A stretch of 49,941 bases of DNA from Bacillota bacterium (GCA_021797675.1 JAJZZH010000052.1:1-49941), one strand, 5' to 3'; shown: positions 16,163 to 25,768, counted from the first letter of the stretch. The notes: generated by a model from the letters alone, not told the origin. Translations and numbers: made by a program.

Positions 16163-17338
16163 CTATCGCAGCGCCTCGTCAAGGTCGCGGACCAGGTCGT
16201 CGGCCTCCTCAATCCCCACCGAAAGGCGAATGAGGTGGTCTGAGATGCCTCGATCATGCCGCACCTGGGGGGGCAGCGACGCGTGGCTCATCGTGGCCGG
16301 ATGCCCGACCAGGGATTCTACCCCGCCTAGACTTTCGGCGAGCGCAAACAACCGGAGCCGCGAAAACATCTCTTCAACCCGCTTGATCGGGTCTTGCTCA
16401 GGGTTAGGCCGGAGTTCGAACGAGAGCATGGCGCCCGGACCGCGCATTTGGCGAGCGACGATTGATGCTTGGTAAGGACCGGCCGAGCCCGGATAGTAAA
16501 CGCGTTCGACGGCCGCATGCTGTTCCAGAAATTTGCGGATGGCGATGGCATTTTTCTGGTGTCGCTCCATACGAATACCAAGGGTCTTGATGCCCCGTAG
16601 GATGAGCCAGGCTTCGAAGGCGCCCAAAATGGATCCCACCGTATTCTGCAGAAATTTCAGGCGCTCCGCAATGGCGTCGTCATTGGTGATCACCACCCCT
16701 CCCAGCACGTCCGAGTGTCCGCCCAGGTATTTCGTCATCGAATGGACAATCACATCGGCACCGAAATCCAACGGATTTTGCAAATACGGCGTCGCAAACG
16801 TGTTGTCCACGGCGACCCACATGTCATGGCGGTGCGCGGCCGCGGCCAGTGCCTTAATATCGGCAACCTTAAGCAGGGGATTGGTCGGAGTCTCTAACCA
16901 TAGCAGTCTGCTCTGAGGACGAATGGCCGTTGACAGGACCCCGTCCGGGTCCGAAAGATTGACATAATCGACCAAAACCCCTTGCTGATGATAGACCTGC
17001 TCGAACAGCCGATAGGCTCCGCCGTACAAATCTTCCCCCGCCACCACGTGGTCACCCGGTTGCAACATTCGCATCACGGCATCGATGGCAGCCATGCCGG
17101 ATCCGAACGTCACCGCATGCCGACCGTTTTCCAAAGCCGCCAGCGCGGCCTCCAAGGCTCGCCGAGTGGGATTGTCGGCCCGTCCATATTCGTAGCCCCG
17201 ATGTTGCCCCAATCCTGTCTGGGTATAGGTCGACGTCAAATACAAGGGGACAATCGTCGCTCCCGTAGCCGGATCGGCTGGCTGGCCGACGTGGATGGCG
17301 CGGGTCGTAAATCCTAGCTTTTCGCGTTCAGGTTGCAT
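16163..17338 (-). CDS. Cystathionine gamma-synthase / gamma-lyase (Cys/Met metabolism PLP enzyme)
   Basis: This is a cytosolic PLP enzyme of the transsulfuration family (391 residues). PLP-family features are visible. The phosphate-cup segment is FGSGMAAIDAV (about 78-88). The YGRADNPTRRALE segment supplies the Tyr and Arg of the neighbouring subunit. The Schiff-base lysine is Lys203 in SMTKYLGGHSD, and the substrate-carboxylate Arg lies in DHLIRLSVGIE. Family resemblance does not separate synthase (MetB) from lyase (MccB/MetC), so no symbol is given. The ATG at 17338 follows AGAGGT at a slightly long distance. An extended -10 element lies at 17416-17424. Downstream genes for a J-domain protein and a RecQ helicase follow closely. 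Confidence 0.88.
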   Translation of the reverse strand: MQPEREKLGFTTRAIHVGQPADPATGATIVPLYLTSTYTQTGLGQHRGYEYGRADNPTRRALEAALAALENGRHAVTFGSGMAAIDAVMRMLQPGDHVVAGEDLYGGAYRLFEQVYHQQGVLVDYVNLSDPDGVLSTAIRPQSRLLWLETPTNPLLKVADIKALAAAAHRHDMWVAVDNTFATPYLQNPLDFGADVIVHSMTKYLGGHSDVLGGVVITNDDAIAERLKFLQNTVGSILGAFEAWLILRGIKTLGIRMERHQKNAIAIRKFLEQHAAVERVYYPGSAGPYQASIVARQMRGPGAMLSFELRPNPEQDPIKRVEEMFSRLRLFALAESLGGVESLVGHPATMSHASLPPQVRHDRGISDHLIRLSVGIEEADDLVRDLDEALR

Positions 17339-17415
17339 TGGAATGGAGACCTCTTTCTTGCTCTGGCCCTAGGTGCGTGGAGCCTAGCTTAAATTGTCGT
17401 TTCTCTCATGGATTC

Positions 17416-17424
17416 ATCATACCA
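17416..17424 (-). promoter_or_regulatory. Extended -10 promoter of the cystathionine enzyme gene
   Basis: The minus strand reads TGG-TATGAT, an extended -10 match about 80 bases upstream of the ATG. There is no good -35 hexamer. A short CTAGG/CCTAG inverted repeat lies in the leader. I see no SAM or T-box leader signature. Confidence 0.4.
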
Positions 17425-17529
17425 AACCATCCGCCCGACGCACAGCCGAATAGACTGTCAATCTTCTGCCGCCTCTCCTGGAACAAAATGCCCACGCAGT
17501 CCCCTGCCCCGGGCGAAGCCGGGAGGGGG

Positions 17530-17962
17530 TCAAGCCGGCGGCGGCCTCTTGGCCGCCTTGCGGGGTTTTTCTTTCGTCCCTTCGGCTTCGACGTAGCGTT
17601 TCACCGTCTCTAACGAGGCTCCGCCGACACGCCCGACGTAATCCGCACGGTGCCAAAAGGTAGGTTTCCAGTAAAACTTCGCCAAATGATCGGTCAATCC
17701 GTTGCGCATGCGGCGTGCACTGGCGGACTTGAGATTATTGATCACGATGGCGACATGGAGCGCCGGAGGGATGGCCGCCAGCAAATGCACATGATCGGCT
17801 TCTCCGCCGAATTCAATCAAGGTGCGGCGCTAGTCTGCGAATCGCCGTAAAGGCGGCCCGCAAGGCGTCTAACCCTTCTGGCGTCAAGGTCTTGCGCCGA
17901 GATTTGGTCACCAAGACGATATGCAACCGAAGAGAATACACCGCATGGGAGGTGGACGTCAT
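17530..17962 (-). pseudogene. tnpA: tnpA, IS200/IS605 Y1 HUH transposase, broken
   Basis: The N-terminal part reads from ATG 17962 (MTSTSHAVYSLRLHIVLVTK) and stays open to about 17829. The rest continues in another frame with IEFGGEADHVHLLAAIPP, which holds the HUH motif (His-Val-His), and VKRYVEAEG, which holds the catalytic Tyr. Between them the sequence can be joined only by supplying two missing bases after the FTAI codons, and a TAG then replaces what should be a Trp codon. So there are at least two lesions: a 2-base deletion and a nonsense codon. The enzyme would nick and join single-stranded element ends. It overlaps nothing and faces away from tnpB. Confidence 0.8.
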
Positions 17963-18026
17963 TGCGTGACCATTCATCGTAGCGTACTGGGATAATGGAA
18001 ATATGCATCCAGGCAAGGGGGGGTCC

Positions 18027-18973
18027 GTGCTCAATGGCTATCTGTATCGCCTGTATCCCGATCGCGAGCAACCGCAAACATTACTCCGCTGGATTGGCTG
18101 CCAACAGCTGATCGATGCCGCCAACGTGCAAGAAGATCGGTATTACCGGCGCTTGCAGCGGCGGATGGTGGGCACCGCCGGGATGGAGGTCCCGGTGGAT
18201 CAACCGTACAGCCGGTTCATGACCAACGCCACGGCCTTTCTCCAAGGCGTGCCGCCGCAGATGCTTCGCAATGGGGCCGTGAGATTCCGCTCGGCGTACC
18301 ACCGCTTCTTTCAAAAACTCAGGGGGCGCCCCAAGATCAAGAAAAAAATCGGACGACAGGCCGTGGGGCGGACCCGTGAGTGGTTCACATTCCTCCCGCC
18401 GATCGATGACCAGACCGGCGCGATCACCGCGTATCCGCTGACCCTGGGCACGAAGAAATTTCCGGTGGGGATCATCCCTTACCGGGCCCATGGGCGCCAT
18501 GCCGTGCCGGCCTCGATCCACATCGCCGTCGACCGAGGCCAATGGTGGCTGTCGTTTGCCGCCGAGGATTCCGCCGTGATGATGCCCGAGACAACCGCCG
18601 GTAGAAGGGAATCCCCAGGTTCACCCCCAAGCATGGGGACAATCGGCCAACGCAAGTCGAATGCGTCTGCCAAGCCTGTGGACGCACGGACCATGCGGAC
18701 CACAATGCCGCCGGGGTCATCGCAAACCGCGGCATCCAGCAACTTCTTGCGGGCAATCCGCTGACGAAGCCTCCCGAATCCCCGCGGATTTATCGGAAAA
18801 TAGGGCCGGAACGGTCCGAATCCACCCTGGGGAGCTCGCACAAGACGCGGGAGGCCATAGGCTTCCCGCGCAGCGGTCGGCGAACCAGGAAGCGAAGGGA
18901 CTCCCCACGGAAACCCCCGCCTCGGCGTAGCCAAGCGGGGGGAGAGTTCATTTCTACAATAACCAGCGAGTGA
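18027..18973 (+). pseudogene. tnpB: tnpB, internally deleted and frameshifted
   Basis: The N-terminal half reads from GTG 18027 (YLYRLYPDREQPQTLLRWIG) and keeps the OrfB N-terminal domain up to about 18590. From about 18620 the sequence continues in a different frame with CVCQACGRTDHADHNAAGV, the zinc finger and RuvC-III Asp of TnpB. That frame stays open to TGA at 18971-18973 with an Arg/Lys-rich tail. The central part with RuvC motifs I and II, roughly 150-200 codons, is missing. The nuclease therefore cannot be active. TnpB normally acts as an RNA-guided nuclease using an omega-RNA from the element's right end. Confidence 0.75.
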
Positions 18974-19296
18974 ACCCAAATCTTGGCGCTGGCCGACTGG
19001 CCCCTCAGGGAAGCCGGCAAACCATCGCCAAGGCCACCACACGGCTTCCATCCCAGCCCTATGCGACGTGCCAGGATACGCCCTTCCGACGCATCTCCGC
19101 TTCCGCGGTGACGACGTCGATCCAGCAAGTCGGTGGATCGACGCTGCCAGATTGCCAAATCCATTTGGCGAAGGTCTCGGGAACCTACCGGCCCGGAGGG
19201 CGAAATCCGGTCCCCGGCCATTTCTTCAAAGTGCTTAGGGACACCTGCAAGACTGCAAGACCGTGCTGGGGTCGGGTGACCGCAAATCTTCGGCGG
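18974..19296. other. Intergenic region after the IS element
   Basis: No gene is recognised between the tnpB remnant and the stop of the LacI gene. A plus-strand frame starting at 18970 is open but has no motif and no ribosome-binding site, and it overlaps the LacI gene on the other strand. No clear terminator for the LacI operon is visible. Confidence 0.35.
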
Positions 19297-20319
19297 CTAG
19301 CCGTCGATCTCCCCTCTACAATCCGCGCCACATCCGCAACTTTCCCGGATGACCACGGTACTCGGGATCCACGTGGTGTCGGTGACCGGGTCCTTCCCTT
19401 CCATGAGTGCGGTCAGGATCTCTCCCGCGCACCGTCCCAACTCCTCCAGGGGCTGGTGGACCGTGGTCAGTCCGGGGACGGCCCATCGGGCTTGCGGAAT
19501 ATCGTCCCATCCCGATACCCGCAAATCTTGGGGAACGCGGAGACCGCGCTCGACGGCAGCCGTGTACACCCCGAGCGCCAATTCATCGTTGGCACACACG
19601 ATCGCCTGAAGGGCTGGGGGTGTCGCCAACAATTCCATCGCCCCCCGGTATCCGTCCGATTCCCGGAGTGAGGTCCGCCAAGGCTCGCTCGGCGGCCGCC
19701 TGCCCTGACTCAGATGTCCATCCAAGAATCCACGCCACCGTTCCTCAATGTCGGGCGAAAGATCGGGATCGCCCAAAAAGCACAAGTGGTCGAGCCCATG
19801 ATGGATCAGGAAATGTTCCGTTAGGGTCTTGGCATAACTCTGGCTTTCCACGCGCACCGCCGGCACATCCGCTTGGACGGGCTGACCCAGCAAGACGACC
19901 TTGATTCCTTGGGCGAGCAGTCGCTCCAATTCCGCGCCCTGCACCGTTTGGGCGGTAAGCACCAATCCGTCGACGTGTTGGGCAAACTCCTCGACCAAGG
20001 CACTGCTCCTGGCTCTCTGATGAATCCCCAAGATGAATAGGGCCACGTCCGATGCCGCTGCCCACGCCTCCAAGCCGGCGATGACGCCAGCATGATAGGG
20101 CCCCGCCAAGTCGGGGAACACAATGCCGACCGCGTTCCGCCGCTGTCCGGCCAGCGCCCGGCCCAGCCAGCTTGGCTCGTAGCCCAATTCGCGGATGGCC
20201 TTCACGATCCGGCCGCGCGTCGTTTCCGCCACGGGGCCCTTGCCGTTCAGCACCCGCGACACCGTGGTAATGGAGACCCCGGCCCGGCTCGCGACCTCAT
20301 AGATGGTTGCCCGCGCCAT
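19297..20319 (-). CDS. LacI/GalR-family transcriptional regulator
   Basis: The 340-residue protein has the LacI HTH at its N-terminus (TIYEVASRAGVSITTVSRVL) with the hinge-helix region ELGYEPSWLGRALA. A periplasmic-binding-protein-like sensor domain follows from about residue 60 to 330. The C-terminus has an unusual Cys-rich end (SCGCGADC). It is the last gene of the ABC operon; its start ATG overlaps the ATPase-gene stop by one base (TGATG), so it is translated with the transporter. It most likely senses the transported sugar or a product of it and binds the operator at 25911-25924 in front of the operon. Autoregulation is inferred from the gene order. Confidence 0.9.
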   Translation of the reverse strand: MARATIYEVASRAGVSITTVSRVLNGKGPVAETTRGRIVKAIRELGYEPSWLGRALAGQRRNAVGIVFPDLAGPYHAGVIAGLEAWAAASDVALFILGIHQRARSSALVEEFAQHVDGLVLTAQTVQGAELERLLAQGIKVVLLGQPVQADVPAVRVESQSYAKTLTEHFLIHHGLDHLCFLGDPDLSPDIEERWRGFLDGHLSQGRRPPSEPWRTSLRESDGYRGAMELLATPPALQAIVCANDELALGVYTAAVERGLRVPQDLRVSGWDDIPQARWAVPGLTTVHQPLEELGRCAGEILTALMEGKDPVTDTTWIPSTVVIRESCGCGADCRGEIDG

Positions 20320-22178
20320 CAGTGGGACACCTGGGCCTTTGGCGGCAGCATCCGGCGGCGGGGATTCGGAATCGATCGCAGCAGCAACCGGGTATATTCG
20401 TGCTGCGGGGACCGGATGACATCCGACGCCAAGCCCTGCTCGACAATCTCACCGCGGTCGAGCACAATCACCTGGTCGGCGAGCAGGCGAGCACTCAAGA
20501 GGTCGTGGGTGATGTAAAGCAGCGTAAATCCCCGCTGAGTGCGCAGGTCGTCGAGCAGGCGCAGTATTCCCGCGCGAATAGAGACGTCCAACATCGATAT
20601 CGGTTCGTCCGCCACCAGCACATCGGGATCGGCGGCGAGGGCTTTCGCCACCACCACGCGCTGCGCTTGGCCACCCGATAATTCGCCTGTGTGTTTACCA
20701 AAAAAAGCCTCCGCCGGCGTCAACCCAACCTGCTCCAGCAACTGTCTGACCCGGTCGAAGGCTTCTGCGGAAGACATTCGACCGTAATTGACAAAGGGAC
20801 GTATCAGCGTATACCCGACGGTATTCATGGGATTTAAGGCCGCGAAGGGATCCTGAAAAACCATTTGCACATGCTGGCGATAGGCGTGCAGTCCACGCCG
20901 ACCAAGCCGAGGAATATCCTGGCCGTCAAATCGAATGGTTCCTCGATCTGGTCGCTCCATTCCCGTGATGAGCCGAGCCAACGTGCTCTTGCCGCTCCCC
21001 GAACCGCCGACCAGCGCGGTTACCGTGCCGCGCGGCAAGCTCAGCGACACGCCGCGCAGAGCCACTACCGGTCGGCGTTCGCGATGGTAGGTTTTCGACA
21101 CGTCCGAGACGGTGATCACCGGTTCGCGATTGACGTTGGGATTAGTGGAACTTTTTACGTAGACGGCGCCGCTGATCCTGGCCGAATCAACCGCTGCCAC
21201 CTCCGCGGCGGCGTGATGACACGCCGCCATTCCACCGCTTTCGAGGACGGTCGGCGGCGGCACGCGGCCTTGTTTGCATCGTTCCTCCGCTTCGGCGCAC
21301 CGGGGCCAAAACGGGCAGCCTGGAGGCAGGGCGGCCATGTTGGGGGGCTGCCCGGGAATATACGTAATGCGAACTTGGTCTGCGCCGGGGTCGGCGTAGC
21401 AATCGAGGAGTGCCCGCGTGTAGGGGTGCAACGGGTGGTTGAGCAGGGCTTCAGCCGGACGATCCTCCACGATGCGCCCGGCATAGGCCACCAGGACCCG
21501 GTCAGCCACTTCTAGGATGGTGCCCAAGTCATGGCTAATGAGCAGCACGGCGAACCCGCGTTCGCGCTGCAACTCGCGCAAATCGGTAAGAATTTCGTGT
21601 TCGATGATCACATCAAGCCCGGTCGTCGGTTCGTCCATAATCACCAGGCGCGGGTCCAGTACCAAGGCGAGCGCTATCGCCACCCGCTGTTTCATTCCGC
21701 CAGACAACTCGTGAGGATAGGCGGACGCATACTTGGGGTCGATCTTGACCAGGGACAACAGGCGAGAGATCTCGGCATCCACCTGCTGCTCCGACCAAGA
21801 GGACCGCCGATGGGCACGTATCACGTCGCGAAATTGGGAACGCACGGTCGCTACCGGATTGAGCGCGTTCATGCTGCTCTGCAGCACCACCGCGATATCT
21901 TGCCATCGGACGGCGCGCAACGCGTCCTCGGACAGCGCTAACAGATCCTGACCGTTGAAGCTTATCCGACCTCGCTCAACCTCGCCTCCTCCCGTCAACA
22001 AGCGCAATATCGCGTTGGCCAGCGTAGACTTGCCGCTCCCGCTTTCACCGACCAAGCCCACGAATTCCCCGGCGCCGATCTCAAGCGACATGCCCTGCAC
22101 GGAGGTCAACGCGGTATGGCGGCGCTTGGACCGATATGTGACCACCACATCTTCTATCGACACTACCGGTCTTTGCAT
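20319..22178 (-). CDS. Dpp/Opp-type ABC transporter ATPase, two ATPase domains fused in one chain
   Basis: The 619-residue protein joins a DppD-like and a DppF-like ATPase. Domain 1 has Walker A GESGSGKST (44-52), signature LSGGMKQRVAIA (about 158-169) and Walker B LVIMDEPTTGLD. It ends in the oligopeptide-type C-terminal extension with the Cys pattern PGCPFWPRCAEAEERC (about 286-301). Domain 2 has Walker A GGSGSGKST (391-399), signature LSGGQAQRVVVAKAL and Walker B VLVADEPISMLD. Such fused forms (GsiA-like) replace the usual pair of separate genes. It energises the two adjacent permeases at the cytoplasmic face. GGAGG is 7 bases before the ATG. Its start lies two bases beyond the permease stop. 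Confidence 0.92.
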   Translation of the reverse strand: MQRPVVSIEDVVVTYRSKRRHTALTSVQGMSLEIGAGEFVGLVGESGSGKSTLANAILRLLTGGGEVERGRISFNGQDLLALSEDALRAVRWQDIAVVLQSSMNALNPVATVRSQFRDVIRAHRRSSWSEQQVDAEISRLLSLVKIDPKYASAYPHELSGGMKQRVAIALALVLDPRLVIMDEPTTGLDVIIEHEILTDLRELQRERGFAVLLISHDLGTILEVADRVLVAYAGRIVEDRPAEALLNHPLHPYTRALLDCYADPGADQVRITYIPGQPPNMAALPPGCPFWPRCAEAEERCKQGRVPPPTVLESGGMAACHHAAAEVAAVDSARISGAVYVKSSTNPNVNREPVITVSDVSKTYHRERRPVVALRGVSLSLPRGTVTALVGGSGSGKSTLARLITGMERPDRGTIRFDGQDIPRLGRRGLHAYRQHVQMVFQDPFAALNPMNTVGYTLIRPFVNYGRMSSAEAFDRVRQLLEQVGLTPAEAFFGKHTGELSGGQAQRVVVAKALAADPDVLVADEPISMLDVSIRAGILRLLDDLRTQRGFTLLYITHDLLSARLLADQVIVLDRGEIVEQGLASDVIRSPQHEYTRLLLRSIPNPRRRMLPPKAQVSH

Positions 22179-22180
22179 GA

Positions 22181-23038
22181 TTATGCCTCCAGTTTAGGGT
22201 TCGAGATGATGTCAATGCCAAAGTTGATAAAGGCGATGCCCACTCCCAGCAGGGCCAAAGCAAGCCCGGGAGCGAAAATCCATGCCCATTGGCCAGCAAT
22301 CAGGGCGCTGGAATTTTCGGCCCAATAGAGCATCGTACCCCAACTGACGACCTGCGGATTGCCGAAGCCGAGAAATTCAAGCCCCGCCTCGCCCAGAATT
22401 GCGCCCATCGCCGCGCCCATAAAGCTCGCTGCGATTAGCGAGGTCATATTCGGCAGGATTTCGCGAAATACGATGCGGAGCACACTTTCTCCCGAGAATT
22501 CGGCCGAGGCGACATAATCTCGGGATCGCAGGCTAATCATTTGCGAGCGGAGCACACGAGCGCCCCACGCCCAACCGGTGACCGAGAGCACAATAATAAT
22601 GACGCCTACTCCGTGCACAGGAATGTACGCCGAGAGCACGATCATCAGCGGAAAGCCGGGAATGACCAAGGCGACATTCGTCAAGAGCATCAGCACGTCA
22701 TCGACCCAACCTTGCAAGAATCCCGACAACAGGCCAATCACAATCGCGATCAAAGTCACCAGCCCTCCGGCTGCCGCGCCAACCAGCAAGGACGTGCGGG
22801 CCCCCCAGATCAACTGGGAAAACACGTCCTGGCCGAGTTGTGTGGTTCCCAACAGGTGGGCCGCAGACGGCGGCAACATCCGGCCAAAAGCCTGGCTGGT
22901 AGGACTATACGGTGCCAACCAGGGAGCCAGGATCGCGATAACGATGAACCCTCCTACCATCACCAGGCCCAGGCGAGCGCGCCAATTGCTCCACAACAGC
23001 CCGAACGAAGACACCAGCGAAGCCACCACCGCTCTCAT
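22181..23038 (-). CDS. Dpp/Opp-type ABC transporter permease (DppC-like)
   Basis: The 285-residue membrane protein has an N-terminal OppC-like segment (first membrane helix about residues 20-45), then the binding-protein-dependent permease domain with about five more helices. The EAA loop that contacts the ATPase is SAEFSGESVLRIVFREILPN (about 177-196). Family 5 permeases of this sort import peptides, nickel, or oligosaccharides. The start ATG overlaps the end of the upstream permease gene by four bases. Confidence 0.9.
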   Translation of the reverse strand: MRAVVASLVSSFGLLWSNWRARLGLVMVGGFIVIAILAPWLAPYSPTSQAFGRMLPPSAAHLLGTTQLGQDVFSQLIWGARTSLLVGAAAGGLVTLIAIVIGLLSGFLQGWVDDVLMLLTNVALVIPGFPLMIVLSAYIPVHGVGVIIIVLSVTGWAWGARVLRSQMISLRSRDYVASAEFSGESVLRIVFREILPNMTSLIAASFMGAAMGAILGEAGLEFLGFGNPQVVSWGTMLYWAENSSALIAGQWAWIFAPGLALALLGVGIAFINFGIDIISNPKLEA

Positions 23039-24030
23039 GCGGACACCCCTCCCCTCCGGGTTCTGGGATCAAGGACGCCGTAAAGGATATCGGCAACGAA
23101 ATTCGCGATCAGGGTTCCAATCGTAATAAAGAGAAAAATTGTCTGCATCAAGGGATAGTCGGAGTTGCCGACGGCGTTAAAAAGCAGGTATCCCATGCCC
23201 GGATAACTAAAAACCGTCTCCACCAAAATCGATCCGCCGACCAATGTACCGAGCGACATGGCAAACCCGGTCAAGTTGGGCAAAATGGCGTTGCGGGCTC
23301 CGTAGGCGAGCGCAATCTCGCGCCGGGGTAGCCCCTTGGCCATCGCCAGCCGGACGTAGTCCTCACCCAGCACGTGAATCATGTTATTGCGCATGCCAAA
23401 TAGCCATCCCCCGGTCCCGGTGACGACGATCACCAAGGCGGGCAAGACGCTGTGGTAGACGGCACTGAGCACAAAGGTCGCCGACCATTGAGGCATCATC
23501 GCCGCATCATATCCCCCGGATTGAGGAAACCAGTGAAGGACAAACCCAAGCACATAAAGCGCCATGAGAGCCGTCCAAAAGAAAGGAAAGGTGGCCGTGA
23601 AATTTGCGGTAATCGTCGCCGTCGTATCAAACCACGTGCCGCGACGCGATGCCGCCAAGGCCCCCAGCGCCGTGCCGAGGATGAAGGTGATAATCGTCGT
23701 CGTCCCCAAGAGAATCAGGGTCCAAGGCAGTGCCTGGGCGATAACCGTCATCACCGGATAAGGAAAGTAGGTGTACGAGACCCCGAAATTTCCGTGCAGG
23801 AGGTTATACACATAAAGCCCATATTGGTGCCATAACGTCCCCCGCGGAAGCCCCAGCATGATGCCGACGGCTCGAACCAATTGTGGATTGACCGGCCCTT
23901 CACCCACGAGTTTTTGGACCATGATTTGGGCAGGGTTGCCCGGCATCAAGCGGGGGATAAGGAAATTTAGGGTCACGGCCAGCCAGAGCGTAAACAGCAA
24001 AAATGCCAGCCGCTTAATCAAATAGCGCAC
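23035..24030 (-). CDS. Dpp/Opp-type ABC transporter permease (DppB-like)
   Basis: The 331-residue protein begins at GTG 24030 (VRYLIKRLAFLLFTLWLAV), which gives the expected N-terminal amphipathic segment and first helix of OppB/DppB. A run of G residues precedes the GTG and the in-frame ATGs upstream have no such site. The extracytoplasmic loop between helices 1 and 2 contains PRLMPGNPAQIM, typical of DppB. The EAA loop is LPRREIALAYGARNAILPN. It pairs with the DppC-like protein. It follows the binding-protein gene after 133 bases that contain a strong hairpin. Confidence 0.9.
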   Translation of the reverse strand: MRYLIKRLAFLLFTLWLAVTLNFLIPRLMPGNPAQIMVQKLVGEGPVNPQLVRAVGIMLGLPRGTLWHQYGLYVYNLLHGNFGVSYTYFPYPVMTVIAQALPWTLILLGTTTIITFILGTALGALAASRRGTWFDTTATITANFTATFPFFWTALMALYVLGFVLHWFPQSGGYDAAMMPQWSATFVLSAVYHSVLPALVIVVTGTGGWLFGMRNNMIHVLGEDYVRLAMAKGLPRREIALAYGARNAILPNLTGFAMSLGTLVGGSILVETVFSYPGMGYLLFNAVGNSDYPLMQTIFLFITIGTLIANFVADILYGVLDPRTRRGGVSA

Positions 24031-24075
24031 GGTTCCCCCCCTGTTCATCACACTGCAACCATCCGTCGACAATGT

Positions 24076-24112
24076 CCATGGCGCCGGGAGATACCCTTCC
24101 CGGGCGCCATGG
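24076..24112 (-). terminator. Hairpin between the binding-protein gene and the first permease gene
   Basis: CCATGGCGCC plus GGGA pairs with TCCCGGGCGCCATGG, a 14-bp stem with one bulged base. It lies about 50 bases beyond the binding-protein stop. A partial terminator or 3' stabiliser here would give more binding protein than permease. No T-run follows. Confidence 0.55.
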
Positions 24113-24163
24113 AACGCATCCCCAGCGGCTGGGCCGGTCGGCTAGCGACTCGGCCCGGCCCAA

Positions 24164-25768
24164 TTATCCTCGCGCCCGAAGGTGGGTGATCACCATCAAG
24201 ACGTCCTGCAGGTACGGTGCCGCGGTCGCATACGGGTTCTTCGCATTGGGCCACCCGACGTAGTAGCGGGTATTGTATTCGGCCCAGTTGGCGCCGTAAA
24301 AGAGCGGAATCACGGGAGTCTCTTGCATCATCAGGTTTTCCAACTGATAGGCGTCTTTGAGTTGCTGGGCGTGACTCGTGGTCGAGTTCCAATTGGCCAG
24401 TAGAGCCGCCGCCTTAGGGCTCTGGAATCCGAAGGTGTTGGAGTGGAACAGATAATAAAAGCTCCAATACGGATCGGGTTGTCCTCCCGCGCCGTTGAGC
24501 ACACCGGTGAACGAGCCATTGGTCTGGTTCGCCGCCCAGGCGCCGTACTGAGGCGTCTCGACCGTCACGCTCATCCCCAAGGGCTTCAGATCCTGGGCAA
24601 TCATGTCGCTGGTCTGAATCCAGTCCGTCCACCCACTGGGAATCTGAATGGTAAACGACACCGGATGACCAGACGGCGTCAACAAGGCGCCATGCGCGTT
24701 CCAGCGAAATCCTGCCGATTTCAAAAGTTGTTTGGCTTTAGCCGGCTCATACGGAATATATCCCCGGTTGGCAAGCTTAGGGTTCAGCCAGGACTTTTGG
24801 GCTGGCAGGGTGAGCAAGGCCTGGCTGGCTGGCGGAACATAGCCAAACTCAGCCTTGTTGACAATAGCCCGCCGGTTGATGGCATACGACACGGCCTGTC
24901 GAAAGCGCGGATTATTAAACGGGGGTTTCTTCAAGTTCAGCACCAAGGCTACCGGCGCCCCGCCAGGAAACCAGTATTTGTGGTAGGGATTGCCTTTCAC
25001 CCAGGTCGATTGGACATTGGGCAAGAACAGCGTGGCCCATTGCCACTGACCGCTGACCAATTTCAACTGAGCCGCCTGATTGGCTGCTCCGGCGGGAAAA
25101 ACGAGTTTCGGCACCTGGACCTTATTCGCCTGCCAGTAGTGGGTATTTTTCGCCAGCACGTACTGATAAGGGGTAAAGCTCTGCAACACGTAAGGGCCCG
25201 TCCCCACCGGATGCGCGTCGGGCCAAGTGACAGGATTTTTGACGTGGGACCAAATATGGGCGGGCACGATGGGCACCTGCAGGATCTCGGTCAAGGTTTG
25301 CACCGCAGGCTTTTTGAAGTCGAAGATGACTGTGTTACCCTGAGCCGACACCGAAGACAATACGCCCCACAAGTCCGCCCCGTCAAGGGCTGGGAAGCGC
25401 TTCAGCAGATTGAACGTGAAGGCGACATCCTTGGCCGTAAATGGCGTGCCGTCGCTCCATTTGACTCCCTGGCGCACCGTCATCCGCAATTGCCGGGCAT
25501 TTTGAAAGTGCCAAGCGGTTGCCAGCCAAGGCGTGACCTGCCCGCTGTAAGGATTCACCAAAGCCATGGGTTCATAGATATAGAGCCTTCCATCGCGCTG
25601 GTTGGCGAACGGATTGAAGTTGGCCGTAAACGTAGGTCCGGCGGCCTCAACGCCAATCACCAGCGGCGGAGTCTTGGCCGTCTTCGCAAAGGAAGAGGCA
25701 CCCGCGGCCAGCACGAATCCGCCTACGCCCAGAGCCAAGACTCCCTTACGCAGCTTTGCCGTGAACAT
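24164..25768 (-). CDS. Family-5 extracellular solute-binding protein of the LacI-linked ABC transporter
   Basis: The 534-residue protein begins at ATG 25768, with GGAGGGAG six bases before it. A Sec signal peptide is visible: MFTAKLRK followed by the hydrophobic stretch GVLALGVGGFVLAAGASSFA. No lipobox Cys is present, so membrane attachment would need another means. The mature protein is a SBP_bac_5 lobe protein with the typical GVKWSDGTPFTAKDVAFTF region. Peptide, nickel or oligosaccharide binding cannot be told apart by eye, but a LacI regulator in the same operon favours a carbohydrate. It is the first gene of the operon. Confidence 0.9.
   Translation of the reverse strand: MFTAKLRKGVLALGVGGFVLAAGASSFAKTAKTPPLVIGVEAAGPTFTANFNPFANQRDGRLYIYEPMALVNPYSGQVTPWLATAWHFQNARQLRMTVRQGVKWSDGTPFTAKDVAFTFNLLKRFPALDGADLWGVLSSVSAQGNTVIFDFKKPAVQTLTEILQVPIVPAHIWSHVKNPVTWPDAHPVGTGPYVLQSFTPYQYVLAKNTHYWQANKVQVPKLVFPAGAANQAAQLKLVSGQWQWATLFLPNVQSTWVKGNPYHKYWFPGGAPVALVLNLKKPPFNNPRFRQAVSYAINRRAIVNKAEFGYVPPASQALLTLPAQKSWLNPKLANRGYIPYEPAKAKQLLKSAGFRWNAHGALLTPSGHPVSFTIQIPSGWTDWIQTSDMIAQDLKPLGMSVTVETPQYGAWAANQTNGSFTGVLNGAGGQPDPYWSFYYLFHSNTFGFQSPKAAALLANWNSTTSHAQQLKDAYQLENLMMQETPVIPLFYGANWAEYNTRYYVGWPNAKNPYATAAPYLQDVLMVITHLRARG

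Larger units (their letters stand above)
17488..18973. mobile_element. Decayed IS200/IS605-family element with divergent tnpA and tnpB
   Basis: A Y1 transposase gene (minus) and a tnpB gene (plus) are divergent from about 17962/18027, as in IS605-type elements. The tnpA side ends in a GC hairpin (CCCCTGCCCCGGGCGAAGCC and following bases), the expected subterminal imperfect palindrome. The tnpB side ends with CCCCCGC/GCGGGGG near 18920-18945, the other palindrome. Both genes are broken. A second, rearranged copy with the same left-end, tnpA and tnpB sequences lies at 26743-27309. Exact ends cannot be fixed because IS605 elements have no terminal repeats and no target duplication. Confidence 0.75.

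Noticed and set aside
17341-17440. SAM riboswitch before the cystathionine enzyme gene
   Set aside because: The leader is only about 75 nt and contains no SAM-box core or terminator pair.
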